A model generated the notes under the pieces. That model was not told the DNA's origin, made no database searches, and saw nothing but the letters and a program-made list of their open reading frames with translations. A stretch of 64,000 nucleotides of DNA from Hydnum rufescens UP504 (Eukaryota > Basidiomycota > Agaricomycetes > Cantharellales > Hydnaceae), in NCBI GenBank assembly GCA_014904985.1, contig MU128909.1, positions 441,300-505,299 on the forward strand, written 5' to 3'. The position numbers were made by a program, and so were the translations under genes. Each line of letters starts with the position of its first letter. The stretch's first letter is position 1. Shown here in pieces: positions 31,007-41,072 of this stretch.

Positions 31007-31185
31007 ACTAGAGCATAATTGGATATTGCCAGTATGTGAGAATTTTTACAGCCTCCAGTAATGAATGCATCAGAAACAAGTAGAAATGGGGCATCTGAAC
31101 ACAATTTGTTTCACAAAATGGCCTCTAGAAACAGCCCAGAAATGTTTCACCATTTTTATATTGAAAAATGTGTTTCACTAGAAAC

Positions 31186-31210
31186 ATTTCTCAGACATCC
31201 AAACAGGCCC
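31186..31210 (-). repeat. Right TIR of the Harbinger element
   Basis: The plus strand reads CTCAGACATCCAAACAGGCC then C, followed by TTA. The reverse complement GGGCCTGTTTGGATGTCTGA is the GG(G/C)CC...TTTGG start typical of PIF/Harbinger ends. Confidence 0.7.
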
Positions 31211-31827
31211 TTATGTCTTTCACCATGACCCCCACTCCCTCACACTCTTTTCCCCTGGACTCAGAGCAAAGCCAGTGCTTAGCTCTGTGTCCAGCTCCTC
31301 TGTCCAAAGCCAGTGCTGAGGGCAGTGTGATTACCTCTTCTCCCCTTCCCCTCATTCCTGCTCCCAACCTGTTGTTGGAAGTGGGAAGTGTGAGCTCTAG
31401 TGCTCATTGCTTAGTATACTTTCTCAGGATGTACCAAAGCTCCCTCAAGCATTTGCTTGAGCTCTGATCAAACACTCTAGCTTTCCTCTTGTTGTGTGAA
31501 TCTAAGTGGCTCCACACCAATTCTTCAACACCTGTCAACTCCACTTTGTCCAAGTACAACAATGAGTGCCCTCCTGAATCCAGGAGGCACTTCATTACAG
31601 GCACATCCAAGTGGGGTGGGTAGGTGGACAACTATAACAGCTTTATCTGGAATAGTTCACTGCATTGAACCAGTACTGTTTGCCAAGCTAAGCACTTTAT
31701 TTAAGTGTAGCTATGCAAGAGGGCTGTGCAAGAACTGCTGGCTGAACACACTCAAGTTGCAGAAGGTTGAGATCAAGTCACCCTGTGCTGGTCATTGCTC
31801 ATTCAAATAAATAATTTGCTCCCACTA
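31211..31827. other. Unassigned repeat-region DNA
   Basis: Short ORFs on both strands (for example 31404-31631 minus) show no known domain. Nothing can be supported as a gene. Confidence 0.4.
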
Positions 31828-33239
31828 CAGTGCTGGACAAGCAAAGTCTGATAAGATTGTTGGGGTCCTCAATTCCCAATGACACCTCTCAGAAATCATT
31901 GGAATATGCTTAGAACAGTGGCAGCTACCACTGTATACCAGCCACTTTAGATAAATTGTAAATTTTATATTAATAGAGCCCCAAAATTTGGCCAAACCCC
32001 ATAAATAAGGACCCAAGGCTGTAAAGGGTGTCAAAATGTAGGTATTAACTGTTATGAGTCATACTCGTAACCTCATACATAAGCACATCACATGACCTCA
32101 TGGCCTTGCTACATAAGTGCCACACATCCACCTCCACCATCCTTAATAATCCCCTTACCAATCCTCCCTTGATCTTAGTATATAAGTAGCTACTGTTCAT
32201 ACTCTAGCTCCTTAGAAGATCAAGAATATATGTATCTGTGATTGTCTCTTCTCACCAATCCTCCTTTTGTCTCATGTCTCCCTGAGAATTCAGTTCTGCC
32301 ACTTCATTCCTCCACGTTCTCATCTTCCACAACATTACATAATCCTCACTTCACAAGCCTCCTCATCAATCATATTAAGGGACTCCTGTTCATCCTCAGC
32401 CTGATTACATAATCACCTCCCTGAGCCACAAACAACCCTTAACATTAACAAGCAGAACACATTTTTGTGACTTTTAGAGCATCTCTGATAGCAGGAAGCC
32501 CAGAAATTCATGATTTGTTTCAGGATTGATGCCTCTTCAGAAAGTTCTGAGTTGTTCACTCCTGTGGAAAACTGGTGCACCACAGGCTCAGCAAGCAGGG
32601 GGATTTTGTGAATCAAATATCAATGCTGGAGGATCTTATTGCAAGGCAGGGCATTTCTGCATGTTCTTGCTGAAATTCCACTGTGAATTGAATCCTTCTC
32701 CTGACAAGGGGTTGAATCTTTCTTTATTCAGTATTGGGGTTATGATAAATACCACTACTGTGAGATATTTAAGACATCATTTGCTGATGCAAAGGCAGTG
32801 GCACAGAGTCACTTAGATGCCCCTCTAGACACTATCTGGTGCTTTATTAATTGACCATGGTGGTTTATGTCTGCCTATTGAATTGGTCTTACTGGGAGGG
32901 CCGTGGAGTGGGCAGTAAAGAAGCAAAAATCAGACTGAAGAGTTTCACAGTGGGCAATGTTTTCTATTGAAACTCTCATGAATTAACTATCCATGCTGTT
33001 CTCCATACTAATCATATGTATATAAATGTCTCAAGCCTCCAGATGCCTTATTCCAGCATAAGAAAGTTCCAGTGAATCACCCTAAAAATTTGGCCAACCC
33101 CAAAAATGGTCACATGATCACAACTTGGGCATTTTTGGAATCCTTGGAGTCCAGAGATTCCAAAAATCTACTTTTTGAAGTCTGGAACCCAGCAGAACAG
33201 GCTCTATTGAAGTTATCAGACTTTGCTTGTCTGGCACTG
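31828..33239. mobile_element. TA-flanked TIR element (Tc1/mariner-type, non-autonomous)
   Basis: The left end is CAGTGCTGGACAAGCAAAGT followed by CTGATAA. The right end, as reverse complement, is CAGTGCCAGACAAGCAAAGT followed by CTGATAA. TA flanks both (31826-31827, 33240-33241). Both inner edges contain AATTTGGCCAA, as does the related element at 38682-39589. No transposase is recognisable. Without the nested 395-bp solo LTR and its 5-bp duplication it is about 1.0 kb. Confidence 0.85.
32050..32444 (+). repeat. Solo LTR (395 bp) with TSD TTAAC
   Basis: Begins TGTTATGAGTCA and ends CCTTAACA; flanked by TTAAC at 32045-32049 and 32445-32449. Contains a TATA-like TATATAAGTAGC at about 32180 followed by a plausible transcription start and polyadenylation region. 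This fits an LTR-retrotransposon footprint left after LTR-LTR recombination. Drawn in the plus orientation suggested by the TATA box. Confidence 0.85.
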
Positions 33240-33241
33240 TA

Positions 33242-33848
33242 TATCCAAAAAACTCACCACCATCCATTGGTCCCTGCTCCCTCCAGCAGCAGGGTCACTG
33301 TGCAGGACAGTGGACAGCCCCAAATAATGGCCATACACCAGAAATCAGCCCACTGGGGCTGTCCATTCACTCTGGCCAGGGGTTGCCCATTCAAAAGTGG
33401 GGGTTTCCTTATTTGGAAATCATGTGTTGAATTGGACTGCCTCTTCATTGGGCACTCCAACCTGCTGCAGGGCATTTTTTGGCTGCCAATTGCTGGAAGT
33501 ATGTAAGCTACATTCACCTCTAAACCATAGTACAGATAGATAGTTAAGAAAAAGAAAATCTAAAACAAATTTGCAAAACAAAATCATGCATGCCTGGTGC
33601 CTACAGGCACTGGGCACACTATCCAATAGTGCAGGGTTCTAAAAAGCACCTAGGAACCCACACACACACCATTGTGTTCATGGGATCACTCATTCACCTG
33701 TTATCCACAATCTTGTGCCGGTACATCGGTTGTCAGGGCTTTGGCCATTCACAGTATTCAAAATTTGTGACAACAAAAATATCGTCATCGTCATTGCCAC
33801 TTAGACCACAGGAGGGAGGAGGGGACAGGTGCAATAGCACAATAGATC
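33242..33848. other. No gene recognised
   Basis: Short overlapping frames only (33072-33506 plus, 33254-33517 minus) without domains. A CA-rich run lies near 33660. Confidence 0.4.
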
Positions 33849-33943
33849 CTATAATAACACAGTAAGGATTAAAACAGCACAAAAGGGGCAGCTTCATGCT
33901 GCCCCTTTTGCACACAATGACCTACTTGAAAGAATAGATTTAC
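33849..33943 (-). other. Hairpin-bearing intron 4 (95 bp)
   Basis: On the minus strand: donor ATAAG|GTAAAT, branch-like CCTTACTG, acceptor TTATTATAG. The internal palindrome 33880-33910 is CAAAAGGGGCAGC / GCTGCCCCTTTTG. The exon side 33949-33979 is a second palindrome, CACCACACC / GGTGTGGTG with CAGC/GCTG nearest the loop. Confidence 0.75.
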
Positions 33944-34243
33944 CTTATCACCACACCCCAGCAATGCTGAGGTGTGGTGTACTGGATGTAACCATGAGGT
34001 CTTGCTCTTCAGTTTTTCCAATTACAGGGGGTCAAAAGATGCACAATCTGCATCATCAATGTCATTCGAAACATGTGGAAGAGGTGGGGTCATAAGACCC
34101 ATCACTGGTGTTCATGCTCAGTGTTGTTGACTCCAGTTCAGGTGCAGGGAGGGGGTGGGGTCATGAGACCCATGATCTGCATCATTGTCAATGTCAGTTG
34201 AGGCACAGGAAGAAGCAGGGTGGGTGGACAAGAGCAATACTTC

Positions 34244-34346
34244 CTATAACAAAAATAGAGGACATCATTAGTAAGAATTAAAGCAATGAAAGAGGGGTGG
34301 CTTGATGCTGCCCCTCTTGTATGAGACCCTGACAAAATTAACTTAC
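34244..34346 (-). other. Hairpin-bearing intron 5 (103 bp)
   Basis: Minus-strand GTAAGT donor after ATAAG, CTTACTAATG branch point, TTGTTATAG acceptor. The internal palindrome AAGAGGGGCAGC / GCCACCCCTCTT tolerates one mismatch. It is preceded on the exon side by the perfect palindrome CACCACACCCCAGC / GCTGGGGTGTGGTG (34352-34382). Confidence 0.8.
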
Positions 34347-34569
34347 CTTATCACCACACCCCAGCATTGCTGGGGTGTGGTGTACTCATTACTGGATGCT
34401 CAGTTTCGGTGTCCAGATTCTTCACTTGGCTTGAGTGTGGGGAACAAGCCTCATGACCACTGACTCAGGTGCAGAGAGAAGGTGGAGTCATAAGACCCAT
34501 GATCCACATCATCATCGATATCAGTTGAGGTGCAGGAAGAGGTGGGGTGGGTGGGCAAGAGCAATGAAT

Positions 34570-34672
34570 CTATAGGGAAAATGGATCATGTTGTTAGTAG
34601 GAATTGAAGCAACAGAAGAGGGGCAGTGTAATGCTGCCCCTCTTGTATGAGACCATGACAAAATTAACTTGC
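34570..34672 (-). other. Hairpin-bearing intron 6 (103 bp, GC-AG)
   Basis: Minus-strand donor ACAAG|GCAAGT (a GC donor), CCTACTAAC branch point, TTTCCCTATAG acceptor. The internal palindrome is AAGAGGGGCAGC/ATTACACTGCCCCTCTT-like. The exon-side palindrome is identical to that of intron 5. Length matches intron 5 exactly. Confidence 0.8.
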
Positions 34673-34844
34673 CTTGTCACCACACCCCAGCATTGCTGGG
34701 GTGTGGTGTACTCCTCAGTGGATGGATGGGTTCAGTCTCCAGATTCTTCACTTGGCTTGGGCACAAGCCTTGTGATCACCAACAATGACAACAATTACAT
34801 CATCACTGGCACCTCTGGAGGGGCACGGACAATAGTGATTGTCT

Positions 34845-34941
34845 CTATAATAGAAAGTAGGTCATATTGTAAAATAATTAAACAAGTGGAAAAAGGAGTG
34901 GCTTAAAGCCACTCCTTTTCCACAGAGACAAATACACTTAC
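34845..34941 (-). other. Hairpin-bearing intron 7 (97 bp)
   Basis: Minus-strand donor CTCAG|GTAAGT, acceptor CTTTCTATTATAG. The internal palindrome GTGGAAAAGGAGTGGC / GCCACTCCTTTTTCCAC is different in sequence from introns 4-6 but equally paired. The exon-side palindrome is absent here, making this the edge of the array. Confidence 0.75.
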
Positions 34942-34959
34942 CTGAGCTGAAGCCCCAGG

Positions 34960-36191
34960 ACACTCGTGATCTTGTTAAATCAAATATCAATGATCTTGCT
35001 GAAAGATCGGATGTTTGACTATCGCACTAGGCTGTTTGCAGGCTGATAACAGCCAGAACTTGTCCTGAAAACCTTTCTACTTCATCAATTACATGCTTTA
35101 TGTGTGGAGAATAAGGTCACTTACTCAAGGATTGCCCTGAAACAAAGGCCTTTGTCACAAAAAAGATCTTGAGGTGGTCAACCAAAGGACAACTCATACA
35201 GGCGGATGGATCTGATCTTCCGCAAGGCAATATTGATGACGGCGGAGTCACGCAAGCCCTACAAGATCAGCTTCTCAATGCTTCTAATGTTGAGATGGAA
35301 CATTCATGCAACTTTAATCTCCTGAATCAAGAGTTTGCAACCTTTGGAGAATACAACTATGAAGTATTTCCTGCTAATCATGAGCAGATACATGGCCAGA
35401 AGCGACCCCAGTCCAATGACAAGGAAGAGTCAAGGCCAAAGAAGGCAGAATGTCCCAGTCGTGTATATATTGAGCTGCCTCAATGTCCTGTTAGCAAACA
35501 AGAGTTAAAGAGCCATGAGAATAAGCCTCCTACTGTTCTGAAGCAAGAAACACATCCTCCCGAGCCTTCTACTGCTGTGCCACCTAACAAAGATGTAGAG
35601 ATGGGCAATGGAATGGCAGATCACCCATGAGTCCATGGGCCAGCCATTACAGAGAAAGAACCAGTGACAGCTAAGGACAAGGCCAAAGCTACATTAGACG
35701 ATGAGATCATCCGTGACAAGAATGGCCAAACCAAGAGAAGAGCTTCCCCGGCCTATCATTTCACTAGTGAACTTCAAGAGAGCATGAATGTTGAAGCCCT
35801 ATTCAAGTCCCTTATGAGCCAGGAAGTCCCTGTTGGACTTGGCGATATCCTCGGATCTTCCTTCGAGTTGGGCAAAAGGCTATAGATTGCCACGAAGACA
35901 CAGCGAGTCCCTGTTAGTCCTGAGGCCATGCAGATGAAGAGTGTCGAGCTTTTGATTAGCTCAGCAGAATACAGAACCACTCCCTTGGAAATGAAGACGT
36001 GACCTCCGAGGCGCCCTTTAATCTATCGACCCCCGAAAGGCAATCATGGTGTCAATGTACCTCCAGTTGACTCAGATGACGAGACCAGTGAGGAAGAAAG
36101 CATTCCAGACCATACTCTTTCCAAATTGAATACTGACGGTCAAGCCGACGAGTTCTACACGCGTGACTTCGAGGATGAACACAAGCTGTAG
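34960..36191 (+). pseudogene. Ty3/Gypsy gag and gag-pol linker, decayed
   Basis: Remnants read LVKSNINDLAERSDV, then a CCHC zinc knuckle CFMCGE-stop-GHLLKDCPE at 35094-35138 in which the glycine-side codon is TAA. A low-complexity linker (35169-35630) and the block YHFTSELQESMNVEALFKSL / VPVGLGDILGSSFELGKRL follow. That block precedes the protease in many basidiomycete Ty3/Gypsy polyproteins. Stops at about 35628, 35883 and 36001, with no protease or RT following, show a 3'-truncated dead copy. Confidence 0.75.
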
Positions 36192-36971
36192 TTCAATATT
36201 AGGGAGACTGACTATTCCCTTCGCCCATCCTTTCTTAATGGTGATTTGTTTCGTGCTTAATTTACTGATCTCCTTTGCTCGCCGCGGATTCCGGAGGTGC
36301 GACTTGCACACACCCATTCGGGCCATTCCCACCCAAACCTTGACGCAGTAGCCTCTCATACATCCGTCTTCGCCGTGGGGTCTGCTCGGGAGTGGGATAT
36401 GTTTCGTCACAACAGGTCGGCCAGTATTATTGTATAAGAGAAGCACATGACCAGGAAGACAAAAGAAACAGCAACTACTCCTACTCGGCGACTATACTCC
36501 CTACATTTGCACTTGCCATATTCCGAGCCTTCGGTTGATGCGATAGGAGAGCACGGTTGAGGCCAGCAGATCTTGTTTTGTTTTGGGTTCGGTTGCTGCC
36601 AAGGTGCTTTGTGAAGCCAATTAATGTTAGTGCTTTCACCCCCCCTATCATGCCGTATCCACGTGTTCGGTGGGGTGGGCTTCGCTGCTGTGGATGTGCA
36701 AGGGAACTTGCACTGAGGGGTCCACACGACATCGATTCAGAGGCCCGCACGTGGCTGCCAGTCTCCGAGGCAACGATGGAGTGTTTGTAGATCCCAATAT
36801 CCCGCCGATTACAAGTTTTATTCGTGTGCCTAGGCATGGGATTATCAGCGATGCGCACGCGGAGTTAGCGGACAAGCCAATTCAGTAGCTGTCACATTTG
36901 TTATATGTCATCGATATCATGGCCAATACCAGGCACCTGGGAAATTGCCTCTATCTCCCCCCGCTGGAGCA
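36192..36971. other. Upstream region of membrane-protein gene; no other gene seen
   Basis: Base composition changes here from AT-rich repeat DNA to GC-richer host sequence. Open frames on both strands (36072-36858) overlap and lack domains. The last 300 bp presumably contain the promoter of the following gene. Confidence 0.4.
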
Positions 36972-37923
36972 ATGGCCAAGTCTCTCGCCTGGTGGCTACG
37001 TCTCGTCGTGTACACCATCACTGCCGCGCTGTCTGCAGTGTCCATTGGGTTCACGGTAAATGCCCTTGTCAAGTCAGTTCACCCATGTTTGATTTTACAT
37101 GCCACCTGAGCCTGACACATCGTGTTGCTCCTGCAGAGCCAACCGGGATGTCAGCCGTGCAACGACTTTGACACTCACCACTGCCCCCCCAGGGACTAGT
37201 ATCAGCACGTCTTTCCAGAATCTTAAGATCACCGGGGCCTTTCTCCTTGCCGGAGAAGGGCTGTTGGGCTTGACATCTCTCTTGGGGATCCTGAATCTGC
37301 TCTTCTCCATCAGTAATTCCAAGTTCACGCACCTCGCAACTATTTCCCTGTGGTCATTCGGATTCCTGTGGACACTTGGAAGCGCTATCGCCAACTTTCT
37401 CATTGCGCGGAAGGGGAGTGTGACGGTTGCTGCTTTTTTCCTAGGGTTTATCAAGATTCCTGACGAAATTGTGAGGTACGTTAATTTACCATATGTCCGC
37501 TCTCCCTTTCCGGCCGGCGGCTAACTTGATGCAATCAGAGGCTTTGAAAACACCATTGGTTACGATCCGCACTATTGGCCTCGCATTTACGGTGAGAATT
37601 TCTCCGTCCATAATGAAATCTGGCCTAAAACCCACACCGGTTTGACTAGTTCGCATATATTCCATTCTTCCTTGGGCTCTCCTCATCTTCGCCGCGATCG
37701 CTCTCGTCCTCGCGATAATACAATTGCTCCCTGCTAAAGTCAAAGGTGTCGAACGCCCTGCCGCAGCAGCTGAAGCGAATGAGAGCCCCGAAGCGAGTCC
37801 GGTCACCGAGGTAATAGCCCTTCGAATCGTCACTCGTTTTGGTCGTGATATTTATATGATTGCTCTGCTGATGGTCTTCAGAAGCCTCCACTTGAAGACA
37901 AGAGGAATCCTCGGCAAAGATGA
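36972..37923 (+). CDS. Four-TM integral membrane protein, uncharacterised
   Basis: Five exons: 36972-37072, 37137-37475, 37539-37591, 37650-37810 and 37882-37923, all with GT-AG junctions that keep frame. The start MAKSLAWWLRLVVYTIT begins TM1. TM2 (ITGAFLLAGEGLLGLTSLLG), TM3 (ISLWSFGFLWTLGSAIANFL) and TM4 (ILPWALLIFAAIALVLAIIQ) follow, with a short acidic, alanine-rich cytosolic tail ending RNPRQR. The tetraspan layout resembles MARVEL-like or other small fungal membrane proteins, but I recognise no family signature. It is the first host-type gene right of the transposon cluster. Confidence 0.75.
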
Positions 37924-38321
37924 CAAACACGCGCGGGATTGATTCCTGAAACGCTGATCACGAATTGATATTTAAGCTACGAAGTCTGGAGTAATGAGCA
38001 TGAAGAAGATAGCCTACGTAATATGTTGTAGCGCACTGCACGGTGCCCCTGCCGTCCACAACTCGACATACGTGGGATGTTCGGCCCCCTTTCCCTGCGT
38101 CTGTAAATAATGTCTCAATGAACGCAGTTGGCCCATGATCAAGGCAGCATTGATATTTTTTCCCTATGCTTCCTTTCCCACCATTATATGTATTACCTTG
38201 TGACGTTTACTAAAAGCCGAGGCCGCTCGTCCTTTGCGGCCACGTTTGAGCTGGGTCACATCAAACCCGAAGTGCCTTCACCGACGCAAACCGCATCGCA
38301 CCATCCTTAAAACCGACAAAG
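37924..38321. other. 3' flank and LINE-side spacer, no gene
   Basis: No supported ORF. Sequence near 38210-38320 may be a further degenerate upstream part of the LINE fragment, but the frame is broken. Confidence 0.4.
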
Positions 38322-38618
38322 CACTTCCTACACCTAGGCAGGAAAGCATTCAGCAGATCGGTCCAATGCCGTACGGGTCATGCACACCTCGGGGAATACT
38401 ACTCCCGGCGAGTTCAAACAGAACCCTTCTCCTGCCCATGCGGGACCGAACTCCAGACACGCATACACGTACTACAGGAATGTGACCTTTACGAAGAGTA
38501 CCGCAACCTCCTCGGCAACGAGGATGAGCGGGAAATCAAGACCCTCCTAGGGACAAGTGACGGTATAATCCGCCTCGCAGACTTCCTCACCTCATCCGGG
38601 GCACTCGACAAACACTGA
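38322..38618 (+). pseudogene. LINE (non-LTR retrotransposon) ORF2 C-terminus, 5'-truncated
   Basis: A 99-codon frame ends at TGA 38616-38618. It has a CCHC-type motif (CPCGTELQTRIHVLQEC) after QCRTGHAHLGEYYSRR, matching the conserved C-terminal segment that follows the RNase H domain in basidiomycete LINEs. Everything upstream (endonuclease, RT) is missing, as expected for 5' truncation during target-primed reverse transcription. No poly(A) tail is obvious. Confidence 0.75.
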
Positions 38619-38681
38619 TGCCCAAAAGACAGCAAACGATGAATTCATAACCCCAGCAGTACGGGAGAGTCACACCCCGTA

Positions 38682-39589
38682 CAGTCGTGGACAGGCAAAG
38701 TCATCCAATTTATTTTGCCTCCGAAAGACTCCACAAAATCATCTGGAAACTACTTCTATGTCTTCACAGATGCTCTAAGAAGCTTAACACATGCTCAGCT
38801 GCTCTTAATTCTGTTTTTTTTTTTGACAATTATACAAAAAATTTGGCCAGACCCTTAAAATTAAGCGCCCAGGCTCGGGGTTGTTCCTGAATGTGGCTAT
38901 TAACCAGGAGAGTGTGATTTCATAGAGATTATGTCCCCAGCTGTGCCCAGGAAGACAGAAATGCACAATTAGTTGGAGCATGTGAGCGGACTCAAATTCG
39001 GAAACACCCGCGTGACCTCCCGAATTGACTTAACGGCCCGAATAACTTCTTATTTTCTGTGAATAAATGACCCAAATGACACTGATGATGAAGACACTGC
39101 CTAGGATCCATATGGTGCCAAAATACTGCTTCCCCTTACATTGCCAGTGAAGATGCCAACCTTAATGATCCTGGTGATAATAATTTAGAACGGGAGGATA
39201 TTCACATAAATAAACAAAAGTCTCTTTTTCTTGATGCTGGTGAGTGGCTGCCAAGTGGAAAGAAAAGGAGGACACAATTAATTGTATAATACTTTCTCAC
39301 TTTCTCACTGTTTATAGGTATATGTCTCATTTGCACTCTCCAATGCATTCTCTATACATAAATACAGTCCCAATACATGTTCCGGCCATTCCGGCTACCC
39401 TGGGAGTGATGTAAAATTTTGGAAAATCAGCCCAAAAATTTGGCCAATCCAAAAAAAGCCCCTGGAAAAATTTTGAAGGTGTTTTTGGGCTTCCTGAGGC
39501 TCAAGGAGTCCAAATCTGGTGGTACCTAAGACATAGAGCCACGGAATCAAATTTTGGATACAGTGGATGACTTTGCCTGTCCACGACTG
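38682..39589. mobile_element. TA-flanked MITE (908 bp), Tc1/mariner-type TIR
   Basis: The ends are perfect inverted repeats, CAGTCGTGGACAGGCAAAGT followed by CATCCA, with TA at 38680-38681 and 39590-39591. The ends and inner AATTTGGCCA blocks relate it to the element at 31828-33239. No coding capacity is recognised. Confidence 0.85.
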
Positions 39590-39591
39590 TA

Positions 39592-41072
39592 CCACATTGG
39601 AACGAAGGAACCAACCCCCCCGCGATACCGAACCCCCCCCATATTTCTCTCACCCCATTCTCTCTCTGATCTCTCCAATTATTGTCCAAACGTCTATATA
39701 ACCACCGATACCTAGAAAGCCCACCACCCCCGACCCCGCACCCCGGCCTAGCCACACTGCACACACCCCAGTCCCCCTGATTGCTCCTTCTCGCACATAG
39801 ATATAGCACACATATGTACATTAGCTTAGTACGAGACCGCTCTCGGCGCCGCCCGGCAGCCTAATGCGGTATATAAACAAGATTCCTCCTCCTCCACGTT
39901 TGAGCTGGTGCTCCCGCTCCACCATGAATCGCCTTGTAACTACGATCATCGCTGACAGGCCATGTTCGATCTACGTACGTGTGCGACATGTGCTTGGTAG
40001 TGGACACTGCCTGTAAGATGTGGTGGAATGCAGTCCATACTATGTCCAGCCAAAATTGGATTCAGCCATGATTTCGCGAAAAGCATTCGACCCCTTTCCG
40101 CTCGCACTCTTTACTGTAAATCTCTCCATTATCTAGTGGAATGATGGAATCTACCGGACATCGTTAGAGTATCTCTTAGCTGCCTAGTGGTGCCTCTTGG
40201 CATATTCTTGAAGAATGTGCAAGTTCGCAGTGTGCAAGCCGGACCAGGGAGCCTGAACTTGGTAACCAACCACCATTTGAAGACATTTATTAACTCCTTC
40301 CGTCCCCCCAAGGGGAATGAATAATCAAGAAAGAAAAAAACAAGTACAAAGTGCTCATAGCGCCAAATCCAAACACCCACCGATGTAAAGTCCATTAGAC
40401 CGCCCCGTCCCACACCCCCTTCCTGGCCGTCATTCGACTCCCCACTTACTCAGTGAGAAGTTGAACCCCCCACATATTTCCACCCCTACGTTTTCCACAT
40501 GCGAAGTGTGATACCTGGATTATGGCCAGAGTTTCCCCGTTATTTGGCCGGGTTTACAGTTTGAGGCCTCTTGATTGTTATACTGTATTTCATATCGTCA
40601 TATGGGCTACCGCGTGGATTCCCCAAGTAGCGCCTACATCTGAACTCCTGGTAAAGGATGAAAGGACCTTGTGTTACTCGATTGAATGGGTGCATTGGAG
40701 CCTTGATAGTGTGGGCTTTGCATGCCATTTTTTGAGTGTTGATGGACTTTGGCACCCAAATATTCGGAGATAAATTGGTACACTCCGACCTAAATTTCAG
40801 CCGAAATTACCGGAAAACGTTCTCAAAAATTGCCGCAGTTCGCGGCGTCGGGATTTCTAGGTGTTACGTATTGTTATAGCTATATCAGGGTTCCTTCCAC
40901 GCCCCGAGCCCGCCTTCTCCGCTGGGAATGAGGGTTTAGTATTCTTCGAATCGCTCCCACAGGCAAGGTCAGCTTCCATTTCCGCAAGTGCTCTGGGAGT
41001 GCAGGAAACGGGGGATCCATATTGCGAGAACATATTGTACAATGCATCCAAATGACTCGATAGAATAATAGG
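39592..41072. other. Intergenic region, no supported gene
   Basis: C-rich pyrimidine tracts (39610-39780) and short overlapping ORFs on both strands (for example 40522-40773 plus, 40129-40413 minus) without domains or splice structure that I can justify. Confidence 0.45.

Larger units (their letters stand above)
19280..31210. mobile_element. PIF/Harbinger element dismembered by two pogo insertions
   Basis: The right end reads, as reverse complement, GGGCCTGTTTGGATGTCTGA followed by GAAATGTTTC, and is followed by a TTA that fits the TWA target preference. The left end is less clear: GGCTGTCTGAGG and subterminal GAAACATTTCTGG...GTTTCT near 19283-19330 resemble the right subterminal sequence. 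Contents are a DDE transposase (+, 19291-20812) and a convergent Myb/SANT-like gene (-) whose pieces lie at 30680-31006, 27066-27169, 26516-26996 and 20830-21190. Subtracting pogo-1 and pogo-2 leaves about 3.9 kb, a normal size. Confidence 0.7.

Noticed and set aside
40129..40773. ORFs in the 39.6-41.0 kb intergenic region
   Set aside because: Both strands have similar-sized frames and none shows domain content or splice continuity.
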